This document shows positions 48,681-60,840 of a stretch of 64,000 bases of DNA, piece after piece. The DNA is from Lepturacanthus savala (lineage: Eukaryota > Chordata > Actinopteri > Scombriformes > Trichiuridae), in contig CM060470.1 of the NCBI GenBank assembly GCA_030544235.1, positions 12,115,356 through 12,179,355 of the forward strand, in the 5' to 3' direction. A program made the position numbers and the translations under genes. Each line of letters begins with the position of its first letter. Position 1 is the first letter of the stretch. The notes beneath the pieces are model-generated. The model made no database searches. It was given only the letters and a program-made list of their open reading frames with translations, and had not been told where the DNA came from.

Positions 48681-48777
48681 AGGCAAAATATTAGCTTATA
48701 ATTTATGACTGTGTTTGCTGTTATCTGGCAGGTCGGTGGTGACTTTAGACATACAAGTGTTTATAGTATAGTATATA

Positions 48778-48802
48778 CTACTAATATAGTATATATTAGT
48801 AG
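48778..48802. repeat. perfect 11-bp-arm hairpin
   Basis: CTACTAATATA (48778-48788), GTA, TATATTAGTAG (48792-48802). It is AT-rich, so chance formation is more likely than for the hairpin at 27645. Confidence 0.85.
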
Positions 48803-50582
48803 CTGCTAAATAACCGCGACACAGGTTACATTTGTTTGTACAACTGCATAGTGAAGGAATACAACAGAACAGCAGAATAGAGAAAATGCAATGTGAGTGT
48901 TTGATTACAAAAATACATGTAACCTATTATTTTCTATTGGTGGAGAGTCAGTGTTCATTAAACTGGTCTGAGCTCCAGTCACCTGTGCAACTAAATTTGC
49001 CTACAGATTATTCTCCAGAGCGGGATAACACCGTTACTGAAAATGTGGAGCCTGCTTCCTACTGCATTTAAAAGGCTGGTTCATTAACTTTTATGTTTTC
49101 TACCTCCAACAGGTAAAGAAGTACTCATTGTACCAGAGGGAATATATGATGCAGGATTCCAATTTTTTAGAAGTAAAAACAAAAGACAAAAAACGTGCAT
49201 CACCCTGCTGATCACGTCATGATGCACCCAGTTGAGTTAATACACAGCAATCTAGAAATACCTTAATAATTAACATTTTAAGTAGTTACTGTTCAATATT
49301 GCATTTAATAGTGATCCTGAATGAATGAAAAGTCTTTTGAATGGTACTGTTATGACTGCATGAATGACCTTATACTGGGCCCATAGCTTGTAGAATGGGT
49401 ACGAACAAAAGGCCAGATAATAATTTGTGTGTGTTCCACTTGTAAAATTTAAAATTTAAGAGAAAAGTTAAGTTGGTTAAAGTTTTCAGCAGGATGGAAC
49501 AAACGTCAGCAGATCAAACTCCAAGGACCTGCAAACATTTGATAGCCGTGCTCTTTGGTCACTTCCTGGATCTCCATCCCCATGTGGCGGATCACTATCC
49601 TGCACTCTGCAGCCTTACGGCAGCCAAGGGACGTCTGATGTAAACATTAACTACCCTGATCCAGGGGAGGAAGCATCCCCTGTCCCCTTTAACAAGGCTA
49701 CTCCCAGAATATGTCCAAGCAGAACAATAACAGAAAAAAATGAGCTAACAATGTCAGTCTTTACCAGCTAATTTGATACATGATTTTCTGTTGCTCAAAA
49801 GTGGCGATAATCAAGTGCAAGGCCTCCACACTCACCTAATCACATTTCTTGTAATTAACATGGAGCAACAGAGAAAAAGGATCACAAGATCTTTTAAAGG
49901 CACTACTTTTACTTTTAAAGGCGCTAATGATGAACAGATGAAACCACATAAAGCACATATATCTCCCCATCACCAGGTGGAGTTGCATGCATAAATGCAT
50001 GTGATATATATATATAAAATTTTGCATATAAGTAAGTATTATATGTATTATACATCATAGGTCTTATACGTAAGACCTTTTAACAGTGTTAAAAAATTAA
50101 CATCCATGTAAGCAAGTAATAAATAACTAACCAACAAGGTTATCAGCATCTAAAGGAAGTTGGTAATCCCATGTAATCTTCTGAGAGGGAGAGTCATGGA
50201 AAGAAGAAATATCAAAATGACTTACATTAAAATAAAATACAGAATAAAGTAGATAAATAATACCTTGAAACTTATATCATCGCACCTATTTGAATTCTAG
50301 ATTCTGGATGCCTTCTGTGTTAATTTATGCACAATTCCTTGTTCTTCACTCCTCACATTCACATTGAATGTCTACTTCCATCTTAAAAAAAAAGTAGGTG
50401 AACTGTTTAAACGTCAGGGACGGTGACGGAAATCAGTCCAAGGTCTGTGTTTGTGTTTCACTAAATAATCAACATAAGAGAGTGAAAATGTTCTTGGCTG
50501 CGTCCGAGCAATGACACAAGATACTCCTACTTACAAAAACTACCCGCAGCTCTCAAGTGTTCACAGAACTAGGACGAAAAAG
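48803..50582. other. unique AT-rich DNA
   Basis: No gene or TE. Two small adjacent palindromes occur: AGGTCTTA-TACG-TAAGACCT (50059-50078) and TTTTAACA-G-TGTTAAAA (50078-50094). The frames are short and domain-free. Confidence 0.4.
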
Positions 50583-50775
50583 CATATTAGTCCAGTCTTA
50601 GTCGCTCTGCACTGACTTCTTGTGACCTTTAGAATTGATTTTACGGTCCTCTCCCTGACATACAAGGCCTTTAATGGGCAAAGACCGAGCTACATCGCCA
50701 ACTCTCTTGTTAGCTACATGCCCTCAAAAATACAGATCATCTAACACTGGTTTATTGCAGGTTCCCAGCAACAGC
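50583..50775 (+). pseudogene. CR1/L2/Rex1-group LINE reverse transcriptase fragment
   Basis: The frame from 50583 reads HISPVLVALH, a stop where Trp is expected (family LHWLPV), then TFRIDFTVLSLTYKAFNGQ and PSYIANSLVSYMPSK. It then shifts by one frame near 50730 to RSSNTGLLQVPS. This ordered set (HI.PVL..LHWLPV..RI.FK.LLL.YKALNG, then RSS..GLL.VP) is the C-terminal end of a non-LTR retrotransposon polymerase. With one stop and one frameshift in about 60 codons it is a dead scrap. The segment before it (from about 50500) is not recognisable. Confidence 0.75.
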
Positions 50776-51800
50776 AAAAAAATAAGATCGGTGACACGTC
50801 CTTAGATGTGGATCGCAATACCTATAGTATTGATACCAGCAAAGGCAATTTGCTAGATATTAAAAAAAAAAAAGAAAGCTTACACCATCTTTTTACTTTA
50901 GCTTGCACTAGTTCTTTGCTGCATTTCTTAATGCACTCTCGGGCAGCGTAAAATGATTTCATGTCATCTGCTATATTTTACAATGTACGACTATATAAAT
51001 CAGTATAAAAGGACAGGACGTTGGATGAAATGGAAACATAATTCTGCTGCAAGACATTCTATTCAATACAAATAATAGGCTGAAATAACACATTTAATTA
51101 TACCACTTATTCATCATCCCCAATGATATTAGTAGAAACCAATAGAAAGGTTTTAGAAAAGTTCTTTATTTCATGTGAGTATAAAATTAGAGGATCTTTT
51201 TACTTTCATATATAACTTATGTACAAAGTGTCACTTACAAAAGTTTTATAAATATTGGCCCAGCATTTTAGCATTATATCGCTGAGAACGTCTCATTTGT
51301 TGTAATATTTTAAACAATACCTCATAATCATAATAGATACTTCATTCAGACTATTTGTATTTGAAGACCTTAACTATTCACAGGTTCCACCTATAACATT
51401 TTACTGTGTTCAGCTGCTTGTGATTTTAAAGGTTTAGTTCTGGAGGTCTGTTTTCTATAGCTTAAAGTTCCTTTTATGTACATTCATCCCTTTCTTCTGA
51501 CATTATGGACAGAGCCTTTCTGTAAAGCTCTGCAGTGGGACTGTGCTGCTGTATGGAGATGTGTGTGTGTGCTGTCCTCGTGTGTAGTGAAAGGATTTAC
51601 GATAAAGTGATTAGTTAAGATTATACTAAATCAAGTTATATTTATTTGCTTTATGTCTTTTCGTAAACTCTATTAGGCTCGCACGCATTATGTTGTAGAC
51701 AATTTAAATATATGCAGGAGCTTCACGGGAATGACAATTGTATTCTTAACAGAGGTTTATTTAATAAAGCAATTAAAAGACATGTCCAAAATCTCATTAA
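50776..51800. other. unique AT-rich DNA, nothing recognised
   Basis: AT-rich with an A run near 50862-50873. No repeat family or gene is identified. Confidence 0.45.
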
Positions 51801-51975
51801 AACGACAGATGACTGTAATCAATACCTAAACTATAGGGAGGCCTGAGGGCTTTAATAGCCTCCAGCCTGAAATGCATCCCATTAGTTCCCATGAAAAACA
51901 CATGAGTTTTCGAGATAATGTTCAAGGCATTTGTAAATGTAATTGACATTGTCAGTCACAGAGTGACAACTCAGG
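51800..51975. promoter_or_regulatory. candidate conserved non-coding block
   Basis: A compact repeat-free stretch in AT-rich surroundings, with GGGCTTTAATAGCC (near-palindromic, about 51848) and GTAATTGACATTGTC. Regulatory role inferred. Confidence 0.25.
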
Positions 51976-52850
51976 CTTGGTCTTGCATAGCCAGGCTATA
52001 ATATACTAATAGTATGGTCTGACAGCACCTGTTTCCAATGCAAAAAGAGAAAAAAAACAAAAAAAAAAACAATGGCTTGCCTGCAATTCTTTAAACTGAT
52101 CACAATCGTCTTGAGTAGGGCTAAGCCCAGGATACAGCGACAGTGCAGTTGCAAAAAAAGTGCAGGGGTAGTACTTGTTTTATATATATTATACATATTA
52201 TTTGTATGTCTTTATAAAAAAAATCCTCGGAAGAAACCAATTGTGCAATCCAAATCTTTATCGGTGTCAAAGTCAAACAAACCTTAAAATCTTTTTTATT
52301 GGCGTTATCTTTTTATTATTAAGAGTTACACATTACTTCACTGTGCAACAGGTTAATCAAATCAATCAAACCTAATTGCGTGATAATTAATTCTGAAACA
52401 CATAATTCTCCATAAAGAGAACACATTAAAATGCACCTACAAACAATTTAGTTACATTCATTTAGATATATGACAAAAAGCTCATTTTCTGCCAATTTCC
52501 CTCTAAGTCTTTACAAGCTAAAATATTTTAATGTTAGGTTTTTATGTTGCAATACGATTGGAGCAAATTAACTGCTAGTATATAGCAGGGATTCAAGGAG
52601 GGCTAGATTTACAAATGGCTAGTACTCCACCGTCCTGGCAAATAATATGCTTTTATATAGGTGTTAAAGCTGTTGTCCTGCTTCAGTCTAAACCACTAAC
52701 CTCTTAACTCCTGGAACTGTTTTATTCCCATTGCAATGAAGCCTTCAAATGAGCACTTAAGGGGAGTGTTTGGAGGAAAATTGATGATGTTGGACCTCTG
52801 CTCAAAGTCTTACTGTAAATTATACAGCTGGGATATAAGCAGAGGGATGG
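51976..52850. other. unique AT-rich DNA
   Basis: Contains an A-rich tract (52045-52070). Small overlapping frames at 51996-52375 are compositional. Nothing is recognised. Confidence 0.4.
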
Positions 52851-53720
52851 AAGGAGTGTGAATATCTACAGTGGAGCCAGGATCCCAGAAATGATGCCAC
52901 TTGTCAGGCAAAGCTCTACATTTTTGTCCTGAAAATAGCCAGTTTCAGATATCCCTGAAAAACCATGACTTCCAAATATGTTCCGCCTGCCGCAAAGTAA
53001 ATCCACTCGGAGGCCAGCGCACCACGCTGGAGGGGAAAATAATTGTGATTTTTGTTCGAATCCGACTTACTGATGTCATGTTTGAGCATATGCTGTGATT
53101 AAGTAGGGCCTTAACAGAATATACAAAGAGGTGGGGATGATCTGAAGAGGCAGGTATGTCAAACGTCCTTTGTTTCAATCACGGGGATCCCTAGTCTAAA
53201 CATTTATTCCAGGCAAATGACCTTGCGGATCCAGCGGCAAGACCGCGCGTATCCAGAAAATATTAGCTATTACTCTCCTCCTCGGCCATTTCCTGTTCTG
53301 CCCCTGGCCGTCGTCCCCCCCCCTCTCCGACACCATCCAGAGACGGGAAAATAGACTCCAGTTTGGAGTGGGTTTTGGCCAAAACCACCGTGCCACTCAA
53401 AGCCAGGGCCGCTTGTGTCATTTTTCCACTGGGTTTCCGTGGTATATTTTGACAGGCCGTCCCGGCTAAGCTTCGATAAATAGGGGAGGGAGGCTCTTTT
53501 TCTCCCACTCTTTCCTTTCCATTTAGAATCCGTAACATTAAAGAGAAACCCGTGCTGATTTATGTGGCTGGATAAAGTCTTGTATGACAGATTCGGTCGA
53601 GCCGCTAAAATCCAAACGGCTTTAATTACCTCTCCCTCCTGACTGATTGGAGGGCTCCTTATTATTGCTGCAACGTACCCCCATCGCTCCATCAGTCGTT
53701 GGTGGTCAGTGTCTGGCTGA
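52850..53720. promoter_or_regulatory. candidate conserved non-coding blocks
   Basis: Two blocks (52850-53160 and 53200-53720) of moderate-GC unique DNA. Seen: TTTCAG...CTGAAA inverted repeat (52943-52960), GAGCATATGCTG (53085), GGCTTTAATTACC (53619-53630), and a TATATA box-like CTATATACCGC near 53728 just outside. The 140-codon minus frame at 53270-53692 overlaps two other minus frames and has no domain. Confidence 0.3.
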
Positions 53721-54330
53721 GGGGCGTCTATATACCGCAGCTTGCTATGAAATAATAGCCAGCAAATAAGTAGTGATCATGATGGATATCCGAGGTTCTT
53801 CCTTTTGCGAGTCTTGCAACTTTTAAGTGGCTATTGTCTAAAGGATTTGTAAAAGGACTCTAACTACTGCAATGTTTCAAGGGTAAACAATCCTTCCCTC
53901 AGGCACAAGCTAAACACTTTAAAACATTTTCTGCTTGATAAAACCTTGTTCAATTTCCTGTGCTTTGTACCCTTTAGATAGGCCTGACATGCAAGCTTCC
54001 CCCCCCCCCCATATTCTCTTGAATTACAAAGAGGAGCGGTGAAACCAGTCGATGAGGCACCCACTCTCCCCTCATGAATGAATTTACTTCAATTAGAGGC
54101 TGCAGTCAAGCACAAGAGGATGAAGCGTGTCGTCTTTTATGAACATTTATTGTTACACAGTGTAATGACCATGCATGCTGTGACCCGGGCTAATGACACC
54201 ATAGATTAACTCCAGTGGGTAGCCTTTAGGGAAAGTCCAAAACTATTCCAAAGGTATTGATTTCGAGGCTTGCTGCGAAATTGAACTGTCAGGTGTTCCA
54301 CCGGGCCCTGATATGATATTGATCCCTCCT
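53721..54330. other. unique DNA
   Basis: Contains a C run at 54001-54010. Nothing is recognised. A minus-strand 66-codon frame at 53864-54064 is unsupported. Confidence 0.4.
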
Positions 54331-55150
54331 GCTTAGCGACCAACAAAGAGTCGGGTTACCTGAAACAGCTCGGTCCAGGGCAACGACTGCCCCTCCTCCT
54401 CCCCCCTTTTGTAAATGCTTATTGGAATTTTAAATAGAAATTTGATCAACTCTGGCTCTCCGGGGACCGTGGGTTTTGCAGGACTGCCTCGAGACAGTTT
54501 CTCGCTGCTCTCACTCAAGACATTAGCCACACTTAGTGATGTGAATCCGCCTCTCCGTTAACCAGAGAGGCTAATGCCGAGACGCGCCGCGCCACCGCTG
54601 ACATCTGGCTCGAGGCCGTCCCAGGGAACATGGGTTGAAAGGGAACATTTGCCACTATAACTAGTCTTTCTCGAGAGTTCTGGAAAAAGAAATCAAGGGA
54701 ACAAAGGAAGACAGGGGCAAAACACATACGGCAGCTTTATTTTCCCTCCCTCTCTCACTCCTCAAACTCTCCATTTTAATTAGGGTGTCTTCAGCCAAGC
54801 CGAATGGTGTCAGCAAGTGCATAGAAGCAATCAGCACCCCCCCCCGCGCGTTGCGAGGAGTCAAACGCCTTTGATCAGCTCGCCGAGACTTGATCCGCAG
54901 TGACTGCGAGAGGTGCGGCGTGATCCCGCCGGCCCCCGCATGCCAACCAGGACGGCCGCGGCGGCGGCGGCAACCCGCGCCCCCTCCTCGGGACGCTCAC
55001 GCTGGGAAAGCGTTAATGGCCGAGGACCGTCCTAATGCGCCGCTTCACCGCTTTATCTGTCTCCGCGTGTTATTGGGAGCGGCTGCGATCCGTTTGACTC
55101 CTCGCGGCGCCCTAATCAGCCGGCGCGCCCCGGTCGAGACTGTGGAATGA
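54330..55150. promoter_or_regulatory. CpG-rich block with homeodomain-type sites
   Basis: GC rises steadily to a CpG-dense core at 54838-55145, which has (GGC)n near 54956-54970 and GGCGCGCC near 55122. CGTTAATGGCC (55010) and CCTAATCAGCC (55111) are TAAT-core sites within the core. The 86-codon plus frame at 54890-55150 is Arg/Pro/Ala-rich and not convincing as coding. The block resembles a CpG island or a conserved developmental enhancer. Confidence 0.38.
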
Positions 55151-57400
55151 GAAAGGGGAATTATATAGTAGAGAAGGGGAAAAAAAAACAAAAACACTCT
55201 TTTAAGGACACGCCAACTTAAAACTTTTCTTGTGAGCTTGTATCATCTAATGAATATACTTTTGTTTCTGTCACAGTGACAGTAAGAATAATGGCTGCTA
55301 ATACTAAGTCATAAGTACCTTGGCTGACCTACAGCAACTGATGTGCTAACAGCCATACAGTTGTTTTTTTTGGCATACTTAATATTTGACATTGTAGAAG
55401 ACAACTTATCCCATGCTCAATCTCTTGTTAGGCTCTTGGCTGAGATAACGTCCTTGTAGAGAGAGAGAAAAAAAAAAAAAAATCCCGCACACTAGATTTA
55501 ATATTCCACTACTTCAGCATCTTGCTCCTGTATGTATTGAACACAAGACATATTGCCTTTCTCAAAATATAGGGATATGACATATTTAACATGTCTCCCT
55601 TTTGTGATACAAGAAGAAACTATCTAACCTCAACATATTTCAATTTCCAACCGAGTTCTATCCAGTTTCCCATTTAAACCTTACAGCAATTATGCAAAGC
55701 CTCTACAGGTAATTCTTTCAGTTTAATATCACCTAAGGCTACAAATGCCTTAATCCTTAATGAAATACTTGTGGGGGAAGGCCGTGTGTGGACGTTGTTA
55801 AGATTGTTGCATGCTGTGCTCACGTGACCGTGGGCTTAAACTCTCACCGACAGAGCTGGAAATGGATTGGAATGCACGGCTCCAAAAAGTTGCAACACAA
55901 CAGCAATTCCTGCTGAGATTTTAAAAAAATCAGGGAAATTCCAGTTCCTTCATTAGAAAAAAAATAAACTGCCATGGAACTGTTTTACTCTATGTGCATA
56001 AAGCAGTGCATATGTTGTACTCACAAAGGTAACAATTATTCTTGTTTCTCCTACTACAAATATGTCATTACACATGCAGTGTCAAGAGTCAGGCTGGAAG
56101 TTGACTCTGTATTTATAATCGTAATTTATGTCAAATAGCAGTTCATAGCCGATGTAAGGTGAACTTTGGAGGTTCATTAGGCTGTACTACTTTAACCCTT
56201 TTGTCCTTTTTAGTTTATTCGTTAATAACGCAGTAATATAAGGCATTACAAGAAAAAAGTAATATTTTACTCTATAAATGTCAGTAACATGCATTACAAT
56301 GCTTTTTTAACCTGAATTAAAGTGGTCATTTTTTTTTTTCTTCATACAAATTTGCTAAATTCATTGCAAGATCAGCAGCAGTGATTTGCTCATGCAAAAA
56401 CTGTTTCACTTCCTTTTGGCTCGTCAGACCCTTCGGAAAACATCTGATAGCATATTCCCCAAATAGGCACAAGCTCATTCCTTGTTTTGTGAAACATCAT
56501 AGTCAAATGCAATTTGTGTGCTACATACGTATAAAGAACTGTTCACTTCCTGAATTAGCACTGGTAATTTTAACATTTACAGACATTTCATGGTAACTTG
56601 AACTTAGCAAGGAAGCAAGCGCAAGAGAGCGGCGATAAAACCACAAAACAGACAAAATTAACGTTCTCCTGCTCAAGAGGCTAGGAGACCAGTTTCAGTG
56701 TAATTGCCAGCTTTTTAAAAAAAACTGTCAGCAAGATCCCTGCAATAATGACAAAGGTGAGCTGTATTTAGATCGCCAAATCCATATTTCCCGTTATTTA
56801 GGTGAGAGTAACTTAAAAGTAATGAAATAGTAGTGTAATGCCTTACATTTTAAATACAGTTTTATTCGAATGTAATAAATAATAAAGAAATAGTAATAAA
56901 TAACACATTACGGTCTTGAAGTAACTTACCCGACACTGTGTAAATTCTATTTTTCTGTGAAATCGCATCTGAAATAAAGCAGGTTTTCTTAATGAATAAA
57001 TAAGATGGCACTGAGCTCCACAAATCTGGCAACTCCTAGTTGGCCCTCCAATAATATCATTCCGCTCGCACGTAATAAGATACGTTATTAGACTCACGCA
57101 CGTTTCTGCGACCCGCCGCCGTTCTTTCCCCACCAAAGAAAAGTAAACACGATCGACAGGGTTTCTATTCCCTATCACACCGGATTAGCATAATGCTGTT
57201 TTCTTTGTCTTCCGCCTTGTTGTTTTCCCATATTCTTCATCTTTTCTGCTGCCTCTCCAGTAACTCTGTGGCATGCTGTGTGTTGAGACAGGGAGAATTT
57301 GGTGGAACATCCATCCGCCCACGTAGTTCACCTCAATATGAACCCACATCGCTCTCTGCCTAAAAAGAAGTTGCATGTGACAGATGAGAAGCATGAAGAT
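55151..57400. other. unique DNA, nothing recognised
   Basis: About 2.2 kb, mostly AT-rich, with an A run at 55469-55482 and a T run at 56330-56339. The 111-codon minus frame at 56843-57178 shows no domain. No TE is identified. Confidence 0.4.
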
Positions 57401-57412
57401 TAAAGTTTAAAG

Positions 57413-57432
57413 TTTTTTTTTTTTTTTTTTTT
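57413..57432. repeat. poly-T run of 20
   Basis: 20 consecutive T residues. No retroposon body is recognisable on its minus-strand 5' side. Confidence 0.9.
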
Positions 57433-57616
57433 CCCAGCGTTAAACGAACAACATTAACATGCTGACTAAAAAATTAACGATTTAGACACAGTGTGTAAAA
57501 TAACACATCACTCACTGTTCTGAACCATCTGCTAATTTAGCTTGCTAGGCTTGGCACAGTAATGAACATGTTCGCTCTCAGTAAACATAGGAATCTATAT
57601 TATTTGTAGAAATATA

Positions 57617-58115
57617 CAACTTTGGAAGAAAAAAAAAAAAGAGACCACTGTAAAATGATCAGTTTTTCCGATTTTACTACTTATAGGCATGTGTTTGGGG
57701 CAAAGGAACATTTTTGTTTGAGTCTATATAAACTACTGACGACATTTCCTCCAAATTCCAAATAAAAATATTATGGTTTAGATGATTTATATGCAGAAAA
57801 TGACAAATGGCCAAAATAACAACAGAGATACAATGTTATCAGACCTCAAATAATGCAAAGAAATGCAAATTCATTTTAATACAACATAATACTAGTGATT
57901 ACACTTAAGAAGGGTTCAAAAATCAATATTTGGTGCAATAACCCTTATTTTAATCACAGCTTTCATGCATCTTTCACATTGTTCTTGGGTGACTTTATTC
58001 CACTCCTGGTACCTCTTTAATTAGAATGAGGTGTCCATGTGTTGGAATTCAACAGATGCTGGAATGGAATGGCTGGAATACATGTAAAGATGCTGATTTC
58101 AGAAAAAAAAAAAAA
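57617..58115. mobile_element. internally deleted Tc1-like transposon remnant
   Basis: GAGACCACTGTAAAATGATC at 57641, ATTCCAAATAAAAATATTAT, TCAGACCTCAAATAATGCAA, TCAATATTTGGTGCAATAAC and TTTATTCCACTCCTGG appear in the order found in a widespread vertebrate Tc1-like family (recalled, not searched). After about 58014 the sequence jumps to TTAATTAGAATGAGGTGTCC, which in the family lies near the other end, so most of the transposase region is deleted. The left terminus abuts a TA dinucleotide (57615-57616), the Tc1 target. The right inverted repeat is not evident. Confidence 0.7.
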
Positions 58116-59130
58116 ATCTAGTAATACTTAATAAAATACATAATCTACAGCAAAACAAATATTGGAAATGTGTTCTAAATCCTTTAGTCCTTTAGACTTT
58201 ATTTTTTAAATAAAGAGCATGCAGTGAAATGTGCAAAATAACATAAAACAGTATAAGGTCAAGTGGTATATTGAGTCTTCCTCAATCAAGACAATATCCG
58301 AACTTTATCTAAAATGCAATTTGTGCATGTGGATCCCTACTTTATTTGCATTGTGCATGCATATGAGAAAACACATGCGCTTTTTAGCGAGAAACATACA
58401 TAATCATTACTTTTGTCATATCTCATGTCATTTCTCTTAAGGAGCTGAAATTTGTCTTGGGTAATTTTAGCTGCAGTTGCCAATGTCATCCTGTGACAAG
58501 AGCCCGTTCTACACTAAGGAGCGATTCGGAAAGGAATAAATTAACAATTTCATAGATAGACAGTGGCGAAAAGACACCCTGATTGGTGTCAAATTAAACA
58601 CCACCGGATGCTCTACTGTAGGTCACCGACAGACGAGGTCACGCTCCTGTAATTGCACGGTATGACACGTGCGCATATCCAGACAATTTCAGCAAAGGAA
58701 GCAGGCTGCGTGTAGTGATTTATCAATGCCTGAACCGGAGGCAGGTGAATGGAGAGAGAAAGAGAGAAAGGGCCCGGGAAGAAAGAGACGGGAACAAAAG
58801 AAATAGGGAGAAAAAAGTAATGTGGAGAGAGATACAGAGAGAGAGCGACTGTGTGTGGTTATGTTTTTTTTTTTTTTTTTTTTTTTTTTTTCTCTCCAAA
58901 CCGCATTTGTCTCCTGCCAAGAGCTTTTCTTCCTCTCCCTCTGTTCTCATGTTGAAAACTATTTATTCTGGGACTATTTGTCCTCCGTGAACTCTTCGCT
59001 CATAACATGATGGATGATTAAGTGATTATACAGGAGCAAGACTGTGCACTGAAATTATTTTTAATAATATCATACATGTACTCACACAATACCTCGTGTA
59101 AGTAAGTTTTTTTTGTTTTTTTTTCCTGTT
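58116..59130. other. unique DNA with purine tract and poly-T
   Basis: A GA-rich tract (58750-58850) precedes a T28 run (58864-58891). Frames through these are compositional. A moderate-GC stretch at 58500-58720 may be regulatory. No gene is seen. Confidence 0.4.
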
Positions 59131-59330
59131 GTTTATTTTATGTAGGCGATGCATCCTTTATCTGTGCACTTTAATGACACAATAGGCTCTGAGTCACTTT
59201 TACATAATGTCATCTCGCATAGAAAGACCTCCTTCGAACGTGGGTAAATGAATTCATTTCAACGAGTAAAGGTGCCAAATACAAAGTGCAAATGTGAAGA
59301 CTGATGCGAATATTGTCGTCTAAAGCTGCG
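59131..59330. promoter_or_regulatory. candidate conserved non-coding block
   Basis: Repeat-free. GCACTTTAATGACAC (59166), GAGTCAC (AP-1-like, 59191) and ATAATGTCAT (59205) lie within 50 bp. Regulatory role inferred. Confidence 0.25.
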
Positions 59331-60094
59331 GATTCCATCAGCAAGTTTCAGCGCAGGGTGCAAGAGAGAAACAGATTTTCCTTTTTTATCCTTAATTTAT
59401 CTGACATGATTTCCTCATTAACATTATTCATGGAAAAAAAAAAAAAAACAGAACCCGATCACGCTCCCCACTCTTTGATACGCGTTGTGGATCTTTCAAA
59501 GTCCGCCGGGGCCGTTTCAGTCAGAGCGAACAAACAAACAGGCCTCCGCAGTCCCTTTAAATAACGAGGAGGAAGAGGGAAAAGGGACAGAGGAGACAGA
59601 AAGAGGAGCGTGTTGTTATTACGCCGCCTTGTCTTGAGCTTTTTTCACCCACAGCGGTGTGTGGAGAGCAAATTGCGCGTGGCCGGGAGCTGGAGAAACC
59701 ACAAAACAAGCACTTGTGTGTGAAAGATGAATCGTCTGGGAGCCGGCGAGTTTATTTGTGTTACTGAACTATAGCGAGGGACACGGTTCGCCGTGGCGAC
59801 AAAATGAAGGAGAGGATGGCAGGAGGAGCTGGGTGAGTTCACCTCAATATCACAGCTTCTCCACTGGCCATTTCATGGAGGTGACACTACTCACAGCAAA
59901 CAGAGGAGGGGTTAGGATTGCCGTTGACCTGCAGAGGTTATAATACCCTCATCACTTCACCGTGGCGGTGGATTTCTGTGTATGTGTGTGTGTGTGTTTT
60001 TCGTGGTCGCTGTGAAACTTGTTTTGAGATCATTTTCATACGCTTAAGCAGCGATCAATCCCAATCTTACCCAAACTGAGAGCGGAGCGAGTCC
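59331..60094. other. moderate-GC unique DNA upstream of a candidate exon
   Basis: Includes an A run (59432-59446), a purine tract (59565-59610) and a CpG-containing stretch (59614-59800). A GT run lies at 59982-59998. It could contain a 5' untranslated or promoter region if the candidate exon at 60095 is real. Confidence 0.3.
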
Positions 60095-60151
60095 ATGGAC
60101 GAGTTTCAAACGGTCATGCCAGAAAACATTAAAGATCCGCAGTTGTGGAAG
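60095..60151 (+). other. candidate coding first exon with splice donor (unconfirmed)
   Basis: The ATG at 60095 in the context GTCCATGGA opens 19 codons reading MDEFQTVMPENIKDPQLWK. An exon-end-like AAG|GTAAGA donor follows at 60151/60152. An in-frame TGA at 60077-60079 lies just upstream, as expected for a true start. Composition is balanced and the peptide is not low-complexity, but I recognise no protein and see no acceptor or second exon. Reading on past the donor, the frame reaches TAA within four codons. It may be chance. Confidence 0.2.
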
Positions 60152-60189
60152 GTAAGATTTGAGTAAATTTTTTTGATAATAGGAAAGTC

Positions 60190-60370
60190 GAGGTGTTCTC
60201 TAAGTGCTGTCCCGTGTTTCAAAAAATGCTCAATCGGTGGAAAATTCACACAGAAACCGTGCCTAAAAATGAGCCCTTAAAACTTGAAACGGTGATGTCA
60301 CAGCTATGTCTCATTAATATTAATGAGACGATCACTAAACACCACCGGAGCTCCGCAGAGAAGCTTGAGA
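60190..60370. promoter_or_regulatory. candidate enhancer with CRE-like site and TAAT palindrome
   Basis: A CRE-variant TGATGTCA at 60293-60300 lies eight bases before a perfect 22-bp palindrome at 60308-60329. Each half is GTCTCATTAAT or its complement, so two TAAT cores face each other as ATTAATATTAAT. Homeodomain dimers bind such arrangements. The surrounding sequence is repeat-free up to a G run at 60376-60386. Confidence 0.42.
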
Positions 60371-60386
60371 GTTGGGGGGGGGGGGG

Positions 60387-60721
60387 TGTGTAAAATTATA
60401 GTGATTTTTATAATCTACAATAATGTAATATCTGCATTCACAACCTCAAATAAAACCGGGGAAAGGTGTAAAATTTGGGTCCTTTGAAGTGAACGTATGC
60501 GAATGACACTATAAATCTAAATAGCCCAAAACGACAGTATAACCAGAATTCAGCAGTATTAAACTGCAGGTAAGGATATAACAGTGTTCACTGAGGAGTG
60601 TTTGCTGCAGTCGAAGTTAACGGGCAGGATTAGCGGCGGGGAGCTAATCTCCCTATATACAGTTACATAGCATCATAAGATGAATGAGACTGAGATGAGC
60701 TGAGTCTGATGGATATGTCAT
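60387..60721. other. unique DNA, nothing recognised
   Basis: AT-rich to moderate-GC sequence with no gene or element identified. Confidence 0.4.
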
Positions 60722-60805
60722 TAGAATCGGGATCGGATTTATTGGCCGAATATGTTTACACATATGAGGAATTTGTCTGCAGTTTAGTGGCTCTTGGTGT
60801 TGCTC
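60722..60805 (+). repeat. dispersed repeat, copy 2 (GATC..TTTATTGGCC type)
   Basis: GATCGGATTTATTGGCCGAA followed by TATGTTTACACATATGAGGA and ATTTGTCTGCAGTTTAGTGG. It aligns with the copy at 45981-46060 in the same order. The open frame through it (60709-60987) is not a gene. A T18 run follows at 60822-60840. Confidence 0.55.
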
Positions 60806-60840
60806 AAAGAATGTTACTCTTTTTTTTTTTTTTTTTTTTT

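Noticed and set aside
50059..50094. Adjacent palindromes considered as a transcription terminator
   Set aside because: Rho-independent-type hairpins have no such role in vertebrate nuclear DNA, and the sequence is AT-rich enough for chance pairing.
53270..53692. 140-codon minus-strand frame
   Set aside because: Three overlapping minus frames in one enhancer-like block, with no domain. Coding is less likely than chance openness in moderate-GC DNA.
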